A DNA stretch of 64,000 nucleotides from Chondrilla cf. caribensis (lineage: Eukaryota; Porifera; Demospongiae; Chondrillida; Chondrillidae). The translations under genes and the position numbers were made by a program. The notes beneath the pieces are model-generated. The model ran no database searches. It had not been told where the DNA came from and saw only the letters and a program-made list of their open reading frames with translations. Shown here in pieces: positions 23,712 to 37,628 of the stretch; the first letter of the stretch is position 1, and each line of letters opens with the position of its first letter. The stretch covers positions 4,699,897-4,763,896 of the forward strand of contig OZ026548.1 of assembly GCA_964020155.1 (NCBI GenBank), in the 5' to 3' direction.

Positions 23712-23718
23712 TTTTATA
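23712..23718 (-). promoter_or_regulatory. TATA box of copy B
   Basis: TATAAAAGAAC on the minus strand about 110 bp upstream of the ATG, followed by the conserved CAACCATTCTCCAGCAACCT block. Found at the same place in copies C-H (33167, 39705, 47029, 53151, 59449, 60550). Confidence 0.75.
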
Positions 23719-23754
23719 GACTACCCTATCTACCCTATCTCAAATGTTCACATG

Positions 23755-23956
23755 CACACAATGCAATTTGTTCATAGATTTAGCTCTGTGCATGTACATT
23801 CCATTTGAAGATTCGTACTGAAAATATGTTTTCAGTTTCACTTTACTAAATTTGATTTTGCTGCAATCACCTTGTCACACATTTTTGTCTAATGTACTGT
23901 AGATACCTCCACTTACTTATCTAAACTATAATGTACATGTGAGTCCATGAATATGC

Positions 23957-24025
<69 letters not shown>

Positions 24026-25060
24026 ACTTATGCCTATGCCTAATATTGTACGTACATGTTAATTATATTGATACACTACAGTGTCCTGTGTGTTATAATA
24101 TATTATAAAAGTATGTCTGTATGTTATTGTATTCAAACATGATTCAACTGTGAGTAGTGGATTATTATCTACTGATTTATCACCCTATGTAAACGTCGCC
24201 GCTTGACCGTGAATCTTCAATTCTTCCCAAACAGGGCAAGGCTTGTCTTCCATGTTTCCATGGTTACCTTCTAGGCATCAAAAAGAGTCACTCAGTAGAA
24301 AGGACAGTTATTCTTAGAGAATTTTAATCAGAATAGTTAATATTCATGTCTTTCCCAATGTGCTATGAGGGGTGGTATTCTCTGAAAAGGCCTTATAGCA
24401 CATTGACAAAGAAATGAATATTACCCATTCGGGTCACAATCCTCTATGATTCAACCATTTTTATGAATATAATTCTTATGACCTCTCTTGATCCAACATA
24501 TGTGCATGATGTACATGTTTGTGACATTCTTCTACTGATCATGCAAGTGTGTTGCTGTTCCTACTTCTGGCTTACTTGGTGGACATGATAGACATGTATA
24601 TCCTCAGACTACTGCATCCACTCACTCTTCACAGGCAATACATTGCCACTGAACACTGTTTGATTTTGTACTTTGAGAGTATCTGACATGCTAAAAGGAA
24701 TCTCAAGCTTCCACATTAGATCTATTGAGTGGCTACTCAGCTCCGTACAGTGGGAGTGGTTTCTGGTAAGGTCAACTAGGTGGTGGGTTATCCGGTGTAC
24801 TTTACGGTGATTAATTGATTAGTCAATTGGTTGCTATGCACCAGTAATCCATATGAAAAAAGCTGCTGATACCCCTGTGTGTAAAAGTACAGCACTGTTA
24901 GTGTATTATGCTGTAGTTATAACATTGGATTCCACAGTATACACAACAAGCTACAAGCATGCAGGGTACATAGTGTGGTGGAGTTTTTACTGTATCTTTC
25001 CACCCACTGCACACTTAACATATGAATGTATGTTTCCTCCTATTCCTCTCTACTGATATT
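23755..25060. other. Intergenic with (TG)n and a hairpin
   Basis: No gene seen. Holds a (TG)n tract at 23960-24022, an imperfect hairpin at 24338-24423 and AT-rich sequence. Confidence 0.5.
24338..24423. ncRNA. Pre-miRNA-like imperfect hairpin
   Basis: 29-nt arms with three mismatches (TAATATTCATGTCTTTCCCA.. against ..CACATTGACAAAGAAATG) and a loop of 28 nt. Size and mismatch pattern suit a miRNA precursor, but a decayed MITE would look the same. Confidence 0.25.
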
Positions 25061-25061
25061 T

Positions 25062-25270
25062 TACCAGATAGTGGAAAATTTTCGCAGGACAAAGTCTTGT
25101 GGATTTTGCAGTTGGCCCAACATCCGCGAAAGTAAAATCCGTGAATTAGGCATAGTTGTGTGTGTATTAATACTGTATACTCATTCTGCATGGTAAGCCA
25201 GAATTTGCGAAATTTTATGTGGGAATTTTCATTTTTGGAGCCATCCACAAAAATTTCCCACTATACGGTA
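25062..25270. mobile_element. MITE, CCGTATAGCGGGAAA family (diverged)
   Basis: Ends TACCAGATAGTGGAAAATT and AAATTTCCCACTATACGGTA. TA at both ends fits a TA target duplication. Other copies: 28049-28410, 35238-35452, 35991-36174, 44243-44443. Confidence 0.7.
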
Positions 25271-25429
25271 TAATGCAGGTATGTATTTAAGGAATTTGGT
25301 CTTTGTGACACATACAGTGGCATGACACTTTGCTATGACAAAATTACTGCTTGTACAATGTAATCTGGTATTTCTAGACAAACCTCTGTTTTTTGTATTG
25401 TAGGGACTTATATACAATAATTATTTTCG

Positions 25430-25700
25430 CCAATATTTCCATTTCGACTTCCGAATTGACATTATTTCCATTTCGATTTCCGATATTATAATATATAATA
25501 TGCAATTCTACGCATAACAGCAATAGTAAATTTATATTGCGCGAAAAAAGATGGCCGATTTTCAAAACGCCGAAAATCAGAAATTGGGTGAATGCAACGG
25601 ATCCGCCGAACGTAATATCTCCAGCGAAGATTTTTCTAAACCAAAAAAGACCCTCAAGTAATTCGAGTGCGGGAGGCGTCATCCCGCGAGTTTTTAACTT
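25430..25700. mobile_element. Partial long-TIR element (CAAGTAATTCGAGT)
   Basis: Contains GATGGCCGATTTTCAAAACG, TTTTTCTAAACC and CAAGTAATTCGAGTGCGGGA followed by CCCGCGAGTTTTTAACTT, matching one arm of the 41551-42630 element. Confidence 0.55.
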
Positions 25701-25719
25701 AACGTAAGCTACTTGTTCA

Positions 25720-26800
25720 TTTTATCCGTCCCGTACTATAGATGTACAGTATATCTGTGTATTGTCTTTAGGGTACATTTCAACTGTTTCATATGTTGGC
25801 TTTCACGCGAAAACCTGACTTTGTGCTTTTTATTGGAAACAATGAGATACTGCACTGCAGCCAGTGCATGATATTTGCGGGATACGCACATCTACTGCAT
25901 GCTGCAGTGTGGAACACAATATTTCCATTCCCACTGCGAGATTTTGCACTGAGAATGTGGCTTTAATGATATTCATTACCTAATTACCACAAGTACTGTT
26001 AAAATTCATCTTTACACTGCATTTTTGTTATGTATTTGAACTTGGGCAAGTTGTCTTAGTATGTCCTTCCTTTTACATGGGGAACAAAGACGGCATTTGG
26101 TACCAGCGGAATTTTCAGTGGTGGAATTACTGCTGACACCAACTAATGGTTCACTAAGGGCTGGATTTTTACTGTGTTTGTTTTGGACATGTAATATTGG
26201 TGGAGAGATTAGTTAAGTAGAAGGGGTATATCTTCTCACACAAGTACCACTTTTAAACCAAGTCCAAGCCTTTTGGCAAGAGTTTGTTGGGGTGGTCACT
26301 TGAAATTAGGCTCCCTCCCTCGAGGATTGTAAATTGTCATTCCCGTAAGACTGGGAATACTCACAAGTGAACACAGCACCTGAATGATGATGGCCGAATT
26401 GTAAAGCATAAAAGAAGCTTGTTTTGGTATACTTTAGGAGAAAAGGAGATTGTCTTCAAGCTTCTGAAACCTTGGACACAATTTATGATAGCTTCATACG
26501 AGAAATACCCGGCCTAATACTGATAGGTTGTTGGTGAATCGTCAGTATCGTCGTATTCTCCTTAATGCAATTGTTCTTAGAGCTTCTCTGAAGCCAGCAC
26601 TAAGCAAAATGAGTTGCTACGACCCATACTACAGTCACAATGCATTTCTCTTGCAGCAGTGAATCCCCCAGACAATATTGTATGACAGTCACACACATAG
26701 GAGACAGAATACGTATGACTGCATTTATCCTGTGAATATATACTTTATTTCCATTTCCTGAAAATATACACATCCACCCAAACCATGCTTTTGTGTGGAA
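25720..26800. other. Non-coding spacer
   Basis: No exon or recognisable element beyond scattered AT-rich repeats. Confidence 0.4.
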
Positions 26801-27144
26801 ACCCACGTATGTATTCTCAAGTACTGTACTGTATGTTTTGTATTTAGTGCATAACGTCATAGGCTATACCTTCAACTTGTTTGTTTGTGATTCTGGAGGG
26901 TTGATCCTCACGCACACACACAAGCGGGTGCCTCAATTTGTAGTCTCCAGGCTTCCTCTCACTCCACTCTGTGCCTGTCACAACACCTCACAGTAGGAAA
27001 ACTACATACCTTTAAGGTTTCAATGAAGAGGTGGTAGCACCACATGCAGTTCCTTGGAATTGTTTTGGATTTTACGGGGGGCTTCAGTCCTCAATGTGCC
27101 TCACCTGTAATACCAACCTTGGGATATATCTGGGTACACAACAT

Positions 27145-27188
27145 GATTGACCAGTTGCTTAACAGACCTGTTAAGCAACTGGTCAATC
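27145..27188. repeat. Perfect palindrome, 21-bp arms, in the repeat block
   Basis: GATTGACCAGTTGCTTAACA-G, loop AC, then the reverse complement. A diverged version is at 29097-29140 and a broken one near 30250-30390. Confidence 0.9.
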
Positions 27189-28048
27189 AATACACCTTAC
27201 ATCATGTATGTATGCATGAATGTATCATATGGATTATACTAGCAGAACTGCCCACCTGAAGTATGAATGTATTGGGATGGTTTGAAGTTGTTGGAACGTG
27301 AAATAATGATTGTTGTGTTTTGATTACCAAATGACATCCCACACAGCATCCTAATAGCTGTAATTGTCAAACCTTCGTTATGCGAATACAAATATCCATT
27401 TTGTTGTCACCAGCAAAAGGGATTACATATAACAAAGAAAGTAATGAAGTAGTTCCGGTGGGTAAAGAATAATATTATCTCCATGAGAACAGTGTAAAGG
27501 TAGAATGACACTTTCAGTAGCTCGTTGATTCCTAGTAACTGAGCATTAGTAGTGTTCTGTGTCAAAGTTTTTGATGTGTGCACAACTTGACTGCATGTCA
27601 CGTATGTATTCTCAAGGAACATGTGTTGTGCATATCATACGTATCTGATGCACAATATTAATGTCATAGGCTATACCTTTGACCTGTTTGTTTGTGATTC
27701 TGGAGGGTTGGTCCTCATGTGCACACACTCCTCAATTTGTAGTCTCCAGGCTTCATCTCACTCCACTCTGTGCCTGTCACAACACCTCACAGTAGGAAAA
27801 CTACATACCTTTAAGGTTTCAATGAAGAGGTGGTAGCACCATATGCAGTTCCTTGGAATTGTTTTGGATTTGAAGGAGCTTCAGTCCTCAATGTGTCTCA
27901 CCTGTAATAGCAACCTTAGGATATATCTGGGTACATAGTATGATTGACCTGTAATACCAACCTTAGGATGTATCTTAGCCATAATTGTCAAACCTTTGTT
28001 ATGTGAATACAAGTATCCATTTTGCTGTCACCAGCAAAGTGGATTACG

Positions 28049-28410
28049 TACCGTATAGCGGGAAACTTTGGCGAGCATTAAATTTGGCGAATCAGTCCCC
28101 GGAACAAATTGGGGAGTTTTAAATTTGGCGTTAGAGTTAGAAGAGTTGTATAGGTTGTAAAGAGTTAGGTTGTAAACTAGAGCCAACAAATACTGAGGAT
28201 CCGTATGCTGTCGCTGTAGTATGAAGAAGTACCGTGGTTGGCCACGTTCCCCGAAAGATATCAGCAGTGTGTTCGCTTTTCCTGAGATGAAACGGTACCA
28301 TTCGTTGTAGGATTACTGCAAAATATGGTGGATTTTAAATTTGGCGATTTTCTGTAAAATCGCCAATTTGCCAAATTAAAAACCTCGCCAAAGTTTCCCG
28401 CTATACTGTA
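28049..28410. mobile_element. MITE, TACCGTATAGCGGGAAA family
   Basis: Ends TACCGTATAGCGGGAAACTT and AAGTTTCCCGCTATACTGTA; inner inverted repeat TTTGGCGA/TCGCCAAA. 362 bp, no ORF. Confidence 0.85.
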
Positions 28411-28596
28411 TAACATAGGGAGCAATTAAATAGTTCCGCTAAGTAAAGAATATCTCCGTGAAAACAGTGAAAAGGCCTCTTTTGACCGTCGGGGGACACT
28501 TTCAGTCGCTCGTTAATTTGTAATAACTGAGCATTAGTAGTGGTTCTGTGCCACAGTTTTCGATGTGTGCACAATTTGACTGCATTTCACTTTGTA

Positions 28597-28771
28597 CACT
28601 GGGACCTCTCTATTACAAACCTCTGAAATGTAGAAACCTCTATAATAAGGACACCGTTCTGTGTCCCAGTCTAGTACTGTAGTTTATTTAATGACCTCTG
28701 AATTGAGGAAACCTCTGTAATAAGGACTTAACTTAAGGTCCCAAAGTGTCCTTAATAGAGAGGTTCCACTG
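28597..28771. mobile_element. MITE, CAGTGGRACCTCTCT family
   Basis: Ends CACTGGGACCTCTCTATTA and TAATAGAGAGGTTCCACTG, with CCTCTGAAATGTAGAAACC inner repeats. Same body as 41858-42032. Confidence 0.85.
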
Positions 28772-29354
28772 TATTCTCAACAAACATGTGTTGTGCATAT
28801 CGTATCTGATGCACAATGTCATATGTTATACCTTTGACCTGTTTGTTTGTGATTCTGGAGGGTTGGTCCTCACGCCCACACACTCCTCAATTTGTAGTCC
28901 CCAGGCTTCCTCTCACTCCACTCTGTGTCTGTCACAATACCTCACAGTAGGAAAACTACATACCTTTAAGGTTTCAATGAAGAGGTGGTAGCACCACATG
29001 CAGTTCCTTGGAATTGTTTTGGATTTGAAGGAGCTTCAGTCCTCAATGTGTCTCACCTGTAATACTGACCTTTGGAGATATCTGGGTACATAACATGATT
29101 GACTAGTTGCTTAACAGGCCTGTTGAACAACTGGTCAATCAATACACCTTACATCATGTATGTATGCATGAATGTATCATATGGATTATACTAGCAGAAC
29201 TGCCCACCTGAAGTATGAAGGTATTGGGATGGTTTGAAATTGTTGGAACGTGAAATAATGATTGTTGTGTTTTGATTACCAAATGACATCCCACACAACA
29301 TCCTAATAGCCGTAATTGTCAAACCTTTGTTATGCAAATACAAATATCCATTTT

Positions 29355-29662
29355 ATCGCAAGAACCACACACATTAAACAGAGAACTTGGAACATTACCC
29401 ACCACATACCAACAACTATTTTAGTCCCCCAGTACTTATTATTATTCTTACATCATTTCACCACCCGCCTTATTATTATTCACACGTCATCTTATCATCA
29501 CCTGTCACCACACGCATAAAAAGACGCACTCACACCCTGTATTCCATACCACTGAAGAAGACAGCAGTAAGCTGTCGAAACGTTTGGTGTAAAAATTATT
29601 TGGCTATTGAATTACATTGAATTTGCGATATATGACTACACCTAGCCGTTCAACCATTTTCG
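29355..29662. mobile_element. 308-bp retroelement-like insertion with 14-bp target duplication
   Basis: Flanked by CAAATATCCATTTT on both sides (29341-29354 and 29663-29676). The uninterrupted site is in the sister repeat at 27388-27401. Near its 3' part it contains CTGAAGAAGACAGCAGTAAG then CTGTCGAAACG, a stem flanked by CTGAAGA and CGAAAC, as seen at ends of Penelope/DIRS-type elements. No reverse transcriptase inside. Confidence 0.75.
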
Positions 29663-30579
29663 CAAATATCCATTTTGTTGTCACCAGCAAAAGGGATTAC
29701 ATATAATAAAGAAAGTAACGAAGTAGTTCCAGTGGGTAAAGAATAATATTATCTCCATGAGAACAGTGTAAATGTAGAATGACACTTTCAGTAGCTCGTT
29801 GATTCCTAGTAACTGAGCATTAGTAGTGGTTCTGTGTCAAAGTTTTCGATGTGTGCACAATTTGACTGCATGTCACGTATGCATTCTCAACGAACATGTA
29901 TTGTGCATATCGTATCTGATGCACAATGTCATAGGCTATACCTTTGACCTGTTTGTTTGTGATTCCAAAGGGTTGGTCCTCATATGCACACACGCCTCAA
30001 TTTGTAGTCCCCAGGCTTCATCTCACTCCACTCCGTGCCTGTCACAACACCTTGTAGTAGGAAGACTACATACCTTTAAGGTTTCAATGAAGAGGTGGTA
30101 GCACCACATGCAGTTCCTTGGAATTGTTTTGGATTTAAAGGAGCTTCAGTCCTCAATGTGTCTCACCTGTAACAGCAACCTTAGGATATATCTGGGTACA
30201 CAACATGATTGACCTGTAATACTGACCTTGGGAGATATCTGGGTGTACAGAGGATAGAACAGTTGCTTAACAGGGCCGTTCAGTTTGTACATAATCAACA
30301 GTTACCGGTTGTTAACAGGTCTGGCTTGCTGTACGACAGGATTGACTGCCTGTTTAACCCACTAGTTGAGCAACTGCATGGTCGATCAATGCACACTTAA
30401 CACTATGTATGTATGAATCTATATACGTACATAATGTGTAATTGGTTCTATTCCACTCCACTGATATTCTATAATGCATGTACGTATATCACAAGGAATT
30501 TGGTCTTTGTGACACATACAGTGGCATGACACTTTGCTATGACAAAAGTACAGGCTTTGCATGTATTTAACCTTGTGTT

Positions 30580-30582
<3 letters not shown>

Positions 30583-30671
<89 letters not shown>

Positions 30672-30772
30672 ACACACACGTACACACACACATGCACACA
30701 CACACACACCACACACACACACACACCACACACACACAACACACACACACACACACCACACGCACACAAGCA
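30583..30772. repeat. Long (CA)n microsatellite
   Basis: About 190 bp of CA with ACC and ATA interruptions, replacing the GTGATTCTGGAGG part of a repeat unit. Confidence 0.95.
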
Positions 30773-31864
30773 CGCCTCAATTTGTAGTCCCCAGGTTTCC
30801 TCTCACTCCACTCTGTGCCTGTCACAACACCTCACAGTAGGAAAACTACATACCTTTCAATGAAGAGGTGGTAGCACCATGTATGTGTATATAAAGCTCC
30901 TTGTAATTGTTAGCATAGTACTGTATTGATCTTATATAATTATACTCAAACTCTCTTTCATCACTTATACACCTAAATGTAGTAACATTTGTATAATCTC
31001 TGATAGGCCACCTTCCCTGTTCAGTATGTGTCGTTAACGCATGTGTTCTGCACTTCATTATAATACGGATGCAATAATTCTGCATAGCACTGATCATTAT
31101 GGATGCAGTATTCAATATTGTTAATTGTGTACTTCCTATGTAATGGCCTAACCTACACTACATGTTATTGAGTGAGTTTTCTCTATTCTACTTGTTATAT
31201 GAGAACTGGTGCTCCTGTTCCAACTGCTGCTCTACTTGGTGCACACAACACAGGACACTTCCCTATCCTGTTCATATGGTGGACACTGTATTCCAGTTGG
31301 ACAGGCCACTTGGACGTGGTACAAATGAGCTCCATCGTTATTTGCAGCTTCACCTGCAACCACTTCTGCATCAAAATCAACACACACAAATGTGCTTGCT
31401 CCTGGGTGGTTGAAATGTCCAGTCATCAGCCAGCCAGAGTACTCAGTGGTCCACCCGGAAGGACATTCACAGGTTCCTGGTATCATGAGGTGCTTAAAAC
31501 AATCATCAACTTCACACACGCACATGGAACGTTCTGATCATGCCTCCCACGGGTGAGTGCTTGGTTATCTGATATGTCATATTCTGTCCCGTACAAAACA
31601 GCATTACGGCTATTGGTGGTGGTTGAATTTGGATGATACTTCCCCTGTGAGATAAGGCAGACAAAGTCAGATGCTCCACCACTGTTACCAAAATAGCCTG
31701 AAGCAGCTCTGCCTTCATAGACACGACTGGTCCCATCAACATCAGGACAAGTACTGTTGCCCCAGCGAACATAGGTTACTCCAGGAACTGTCAATATTGA
31801 ATATATTGATAGTAACAGCATTATAGATATGTACATAAACCCTTTATTGTAATACAAGCAGTAT

Positions 31865-32168
31865 GTAGGGGGGTGCTGGTGGCTGATGAGGAGGATGAAG
31901 CTATACCAAATGAAGGGTCCCTGGTTCCATTCCTGGCACTGCTGATGATTTATGCGTTTTTTTTCCCTGCACCCCCCTACCAACACATGGGAAGAGAAGA
32001 TGCAAAGAGAAGACCAAGGCCACCAAACTATGTATTAGACATTGTCTGCAATCTCTGTGTGTATGTGTTTAGTTGTTGTATTGATTTGTGTATTTGTGGG
32101 TGCCTTGAAAAGTAGCCTTCAAGGCTAAAGGCTTCCCCACATTAAATAAGATTTCAAATCAAATCAAA
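31865..32168 (+). mobile_element. SINE/LINE-tail-like insertion in intron 2 of copy C
   Basis: About 300 bp ending in an (AAATC)n tail. Absent from the equivalent site of copy B (22350: AGTATTCCTGCAAG). AGTAT occurs on both sides, a likely short target duplication. No internal promoter box was identified. Confidence 0.65.
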
Positions 32169-32895
32169 TCAAAGTATTCTTGGAAGAATGCAGTCATGTA
32201 ACTATGGGTAATACATAGGAATCCTCGATGAAACAATTCCTATAATTTTGACAATGTTAAACAACTCAGAGTAGCATGTGCCATGAGAATGTATTGAAAT
32301 GTTCCTCTGTACACTATTCGACACCAATGCTGCTTACCTGGATTGCAGTCAGCCTCATCCTCAGAACTATCAATGATGGTAACAGTCACTCTTCTGGTTC
32401 TCCCAGGTCTACGGTTTCTATTGTAAGAGCTAGCCCTCACCTCGCAGACCAACGTCTCCTCACCCTCACATTCCTCATCGTCCACTATAGATAAAGTAAA
32501 TTTGGGCGTCTTCTTTTTAGCAGTGAATGTCACAGTGATGGGACGTGCGTCGAAATCATCACTTGTAGCTGATCCAGCTGAACAAACCACAGTGACTGTA
32601 AATTGCTTAAATTTCCCGGAAGCTCTCAGAGGTATTTCAATTTTTCCTTTATATTCCTGAACCGTCTCAGAAGACTTCAGGAAGGAGATGCTAACTGATA
32701 GATTTGTTGAAAAATGGCAGGATTATAATGAGATGTAGATTTCTGTAAGCAATTAACTATAACACACATAGGCTACCAGGTGACAATTGTTTGGATTAAG
32801 AATGTCCTTTGTAGTCTTCTATAATTATACACCCACACAGGGACTTGCCAAATCTGTACATGTTGTGAACCATAGGAGATGTGATTGTGTACTGC

Positions 32896-33006
32896 ACCTG
32901 ACAGTTATGTGAGGTGTACACACATACTGTACCTGGTGGTTGTGTGAGGTGTACACACATACTGTACCTGGTGGTTGTGTGAGGTGTACACACATACTGT
33001 ACCTTG
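32896..33006. repeat. 35-bp minisatellite, copy C intron 1 (about 3 units)
   Basis: Two perfect units plus one decayed unit (GCACCTGACAGTTATGTG). Shortest array in the family. Confidence 0.95.
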
Positions 33007-33166
33007 TGCTGCAACAAGTGTAGCTGATCCAATAATCACCAATGCTAGTTTGATGAACATGTCCAAGGAGATCTCTCACAGCTATTGACACAGTAGTAGT
33101 TCTGATGATATCCACTCAGTTATATGCTCAGGCTGCAGGTTGCTGGAGAATGGTTGACATCTGTTC

Positions 33167-33173
33167 TTTTATA
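33167..33173 (-). promoter_or_regulatory. TATA box of copy C
   Basis: TATAAAAGAAC about 110 bp above the ATG, conserved with copy B. Confidence 0.7.
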
Positions 33174-33179
33174 GACTAC

Positions 33180-35237
<2,058 letters not shown>

Positions 35238-35452
35238 TACCGTATAGCGGAAAAATTTGTGGGAGAAAATATTGTGATTTTGTGCTCAAACAAGCATTTC
35301 GCAGTATTGGTTTCGTGATTTGCTTTCGATATTTTTCATTTGTGTTTAGACATTTTGGCTGGTAATGATTTTGTGAATAAATGTTCGGAAATTGGGTCAA
35401 ACCCTGACAAGAGTGAAATTTTAACCTCACGAAATTGTCCCACTATACTGTA
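35238..35452. mobile_element. MITE, CCGTATAGCGG family (diverged)
   Basis: Ends TACCGTATAGCGGAAAAATT and GTCCCACTATACTGTA. Confidence 0.7.
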
Positions 35453-35990
35453 CACATCCCAGGCACCTGTAGAACTATAATACCTGTAACTCTACACACA
35501 CAGCAATGTGTTTACTGGAACATTGATGTAATTGGACACTAATTTTGGTCCTGGAGGATTGATCTACAGGTGTGGTGTAAACTGGGCTATTGTGTGTTTT
35601 GACCTCTGTAGTTAAGATCCATCACAGTTATCAGTTCTTGTACACAGTCAATCCCACAAGAGTTCTAATTGAAAGGTGGTAGCCACTACCCCCTCTCCAG
35701 TTCTAACCAATCCTTGTTGTCTGCACTAGTCAGAGGTACACTGTAGATCATGTACTGTTGCAGCTCTCCTAATTGATACAAGGTTTGAATGCAGAGGCTT
35801 CATTCCCAAACACATTTCACCTGTAGTACTATTCCATACTTGTAACTCTACATACCACAGCAATGTGTTTACTGGAACATTTAATATGATTAGTCAATGC
35901 ATAAATTTGTGATTCTGGAGTGTTGAGCTTCATCCAGAGACTCTTCAATTTGTAGCCAGCAGGTTTCACTATAATGTGGCTGCTCATAGA

Positions 35991-36174
35991 TACCGTATAG
36001 CGGGAAAGTTTCGCGAGGTAAAACTTTCGCGAATCGCTCAATTTCGCGACAAAAAGTTTCGCGTTATAGCGTTAATTGATTGTCAGACGATTACGTCATC
36101 GAGTGTTCACGAATAAAACTTTCGCGAACACCTGTTTCTTCGCGAAATTCGCGAAACTTTCCCGCTATACGGTA
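35991..36174. mobile_element. MITE, TACCGTATAGCGGGAAAGTT, best preserved copy
   Basis: Perfect terminal repeats TACCGTATAGCGGGAAAGTT and its inverse, with inner TTTCGCGA repeats. 184 bp with TA at both ends. Confidence 0.9.
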
Positions 36175-36359
36175 CTCCAAACCTGAGGTCCTGAGTATCT
36201 GTGGTTTACACCAGTCTCTGATTTGATTACGTATTGCAAAATTCTTATGCAGTAATGTTATCATAGCATCCACAATTGCCATAGAAACAGCACCATTACA
36301 GCAATATTCTATATCCCTAAGACTAGATGGTGTATCATAGTTTCTAAGTTATATTGGTA

Positions 36360-36840
36360 TGCAACAGAGGTTGACATGGATTTTATGACGTTTTTTACAT
36401 CAACAAAGGCTATCCTGGTTAGAACATGGACACTGGGCTGTATGACATAGAACTCCACTTGCCGTCAGGCATTGGCACCCTCAGAACTTGGCATTTCATG
36501 TGCGATACGGCCCTTGTGTTCATGTCTTAACTGATGTGGTAGTGATGGAAAGAGATCCTTCCTCTCACACACTCCATCTATGTAATCAGGTTACAGTTAC
36601 AGTCTTGAGGTTACAGGCTGCTCTACTTGGTCTGCCAGTGTACCCATTGAGGCATTGAGACCCTCAGAACTTGGCATTTCATGTGTGATACAGCCCTTGT
36701 GCCGCATTGTGATCATGTTTCAGAGAGATTCCTCCGCCTAATAGTATAATATTATGTTCATCTCAGGCTACAGTCTGCTCTACTTGCATCTGTCACTGCA
36801 CCCAGCTGCAAGTGAACTCATGTTCTTTGTTCAAACAACA
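36360..36840. repeat. Dispersed repeat shared with 56440-56800
   Basis: Shares CTCCACTTGCCGTCAGGCAT, GGCATTTCATGTGCGATAC and CAAACAACAGGAGTAGTTA, with an internal partial duplication (GGCATTGAGACCCTCAGAAC). Related at one end to the palindrome at 18426. Probably an old transposon. Confidence 0.6.
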
Positions 36841-37560
36841 GGAGTAGTTATGTCAGCTATTGACCAAACCCCTTACACAGCAATTTGAATGCATTTGATG
36901 TACTTGCTTTCAAGCTGCATCTAATGCAGTCCACTCTGACCTCAAACTTCAACATTATGCATGCATGTGCACATGTACATTCTAAAGCCATGCATATTGA
37001 AAGGAATTTGGTTTCATGATGTATGCATGACGTGCCAATTGCTCTGTAAGTCACAGAAGGTACATGTTTGGAGATTCGAACTGGTATTAAATTTCTATGG
37101 AAAACTGCAATATTATTACATTTCGAATTTGTCCATCGAAAGCTATAGTGTATGCACACACTGAGTAATGGTATGCCTATGTGTTGTATTTAAGGAACAA
37201 ATCATCACGATCTGGTCATGCATTGGCATGCAGTTTGTCCTTCACTATAGCTCGCATTGACCATATATTATGTATCTTTTTAGCTATCTATTTATTGCTT
37301 TAGCTATCTATCTATCAATATACATATATTTGTACATATTATACTATATATTATAGTAGTAGTAATAATTATATATACATATGCATATATAATAATATTA
37401 TGTTTATACTAGCAGATTTAGTTTTTTTGTGTATATGTGTCGAAACATCTGTACTGTGGATATCATATTATTAATATCAATGTCGTAATAATCAAATGAT
37501 TATAATCTAGATTCAGTAATGATATGTACTCACTACATAATGGCCTAACCTACACTACTT
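36841..37560. other. AT-rich spacer
   Basis: No gene seen. Includes TAGCTATCTATTTATTG runs and simple AT repeats. Confidence 0.5.
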
Positions 37561-37628
37561 GTTAGTGAGTGAGTTTTCTCTATTCTACTTGTTATATGAG
37601 AACTGGTGCTCCTGTTCCAACTGCTGCT

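Larger units (their letters stand above)
26830..30890. repeat. Dispersed tandem repeat block, five copies of a 350-550-bp unit
   Basis: Copies at about 26830-27400, 27600-28030, 28780-29340, 29870-30400 and 30770-30885 share TTTGTTTGTGATTCTGGAGG, CAATTTGTAGTCTCCAGGC, TCACTCCACTCTGTGCCTG and AATGAAGAGGTGGTAGCACC. A distant relative lies at 34355-34510. Interrupted by MITEs, an insertion at 29355-29662 and a long CA tract. Repeated 81-91-residue open frames are by-products; no protein signal is convincing. Confidence 0.8.
31232..33060 (-). pseudogene. Calx-beta + C4-like gene, copy C, frameshifted
   Basis: Same three exons as copy B: signal peptide (33060-33003), Calx-beta (32694-32338), C4 domain (31787-31232). 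The first two are intact and the splice phases agree. The C4 exon is 556 bp instead of 557: one base is missing after NVPCA, near 31518, where siblings read NVPCAVCEV. This shifts the frame to an early stop. The second half remains perfectly readable in the other frame up to VSCVVCTK, so the break is recent or a sequence error. The 3-unit intron-1 array is the shortest. Intron 2 carries an extra insertion at 31865-32168. Confidence 0.8.
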
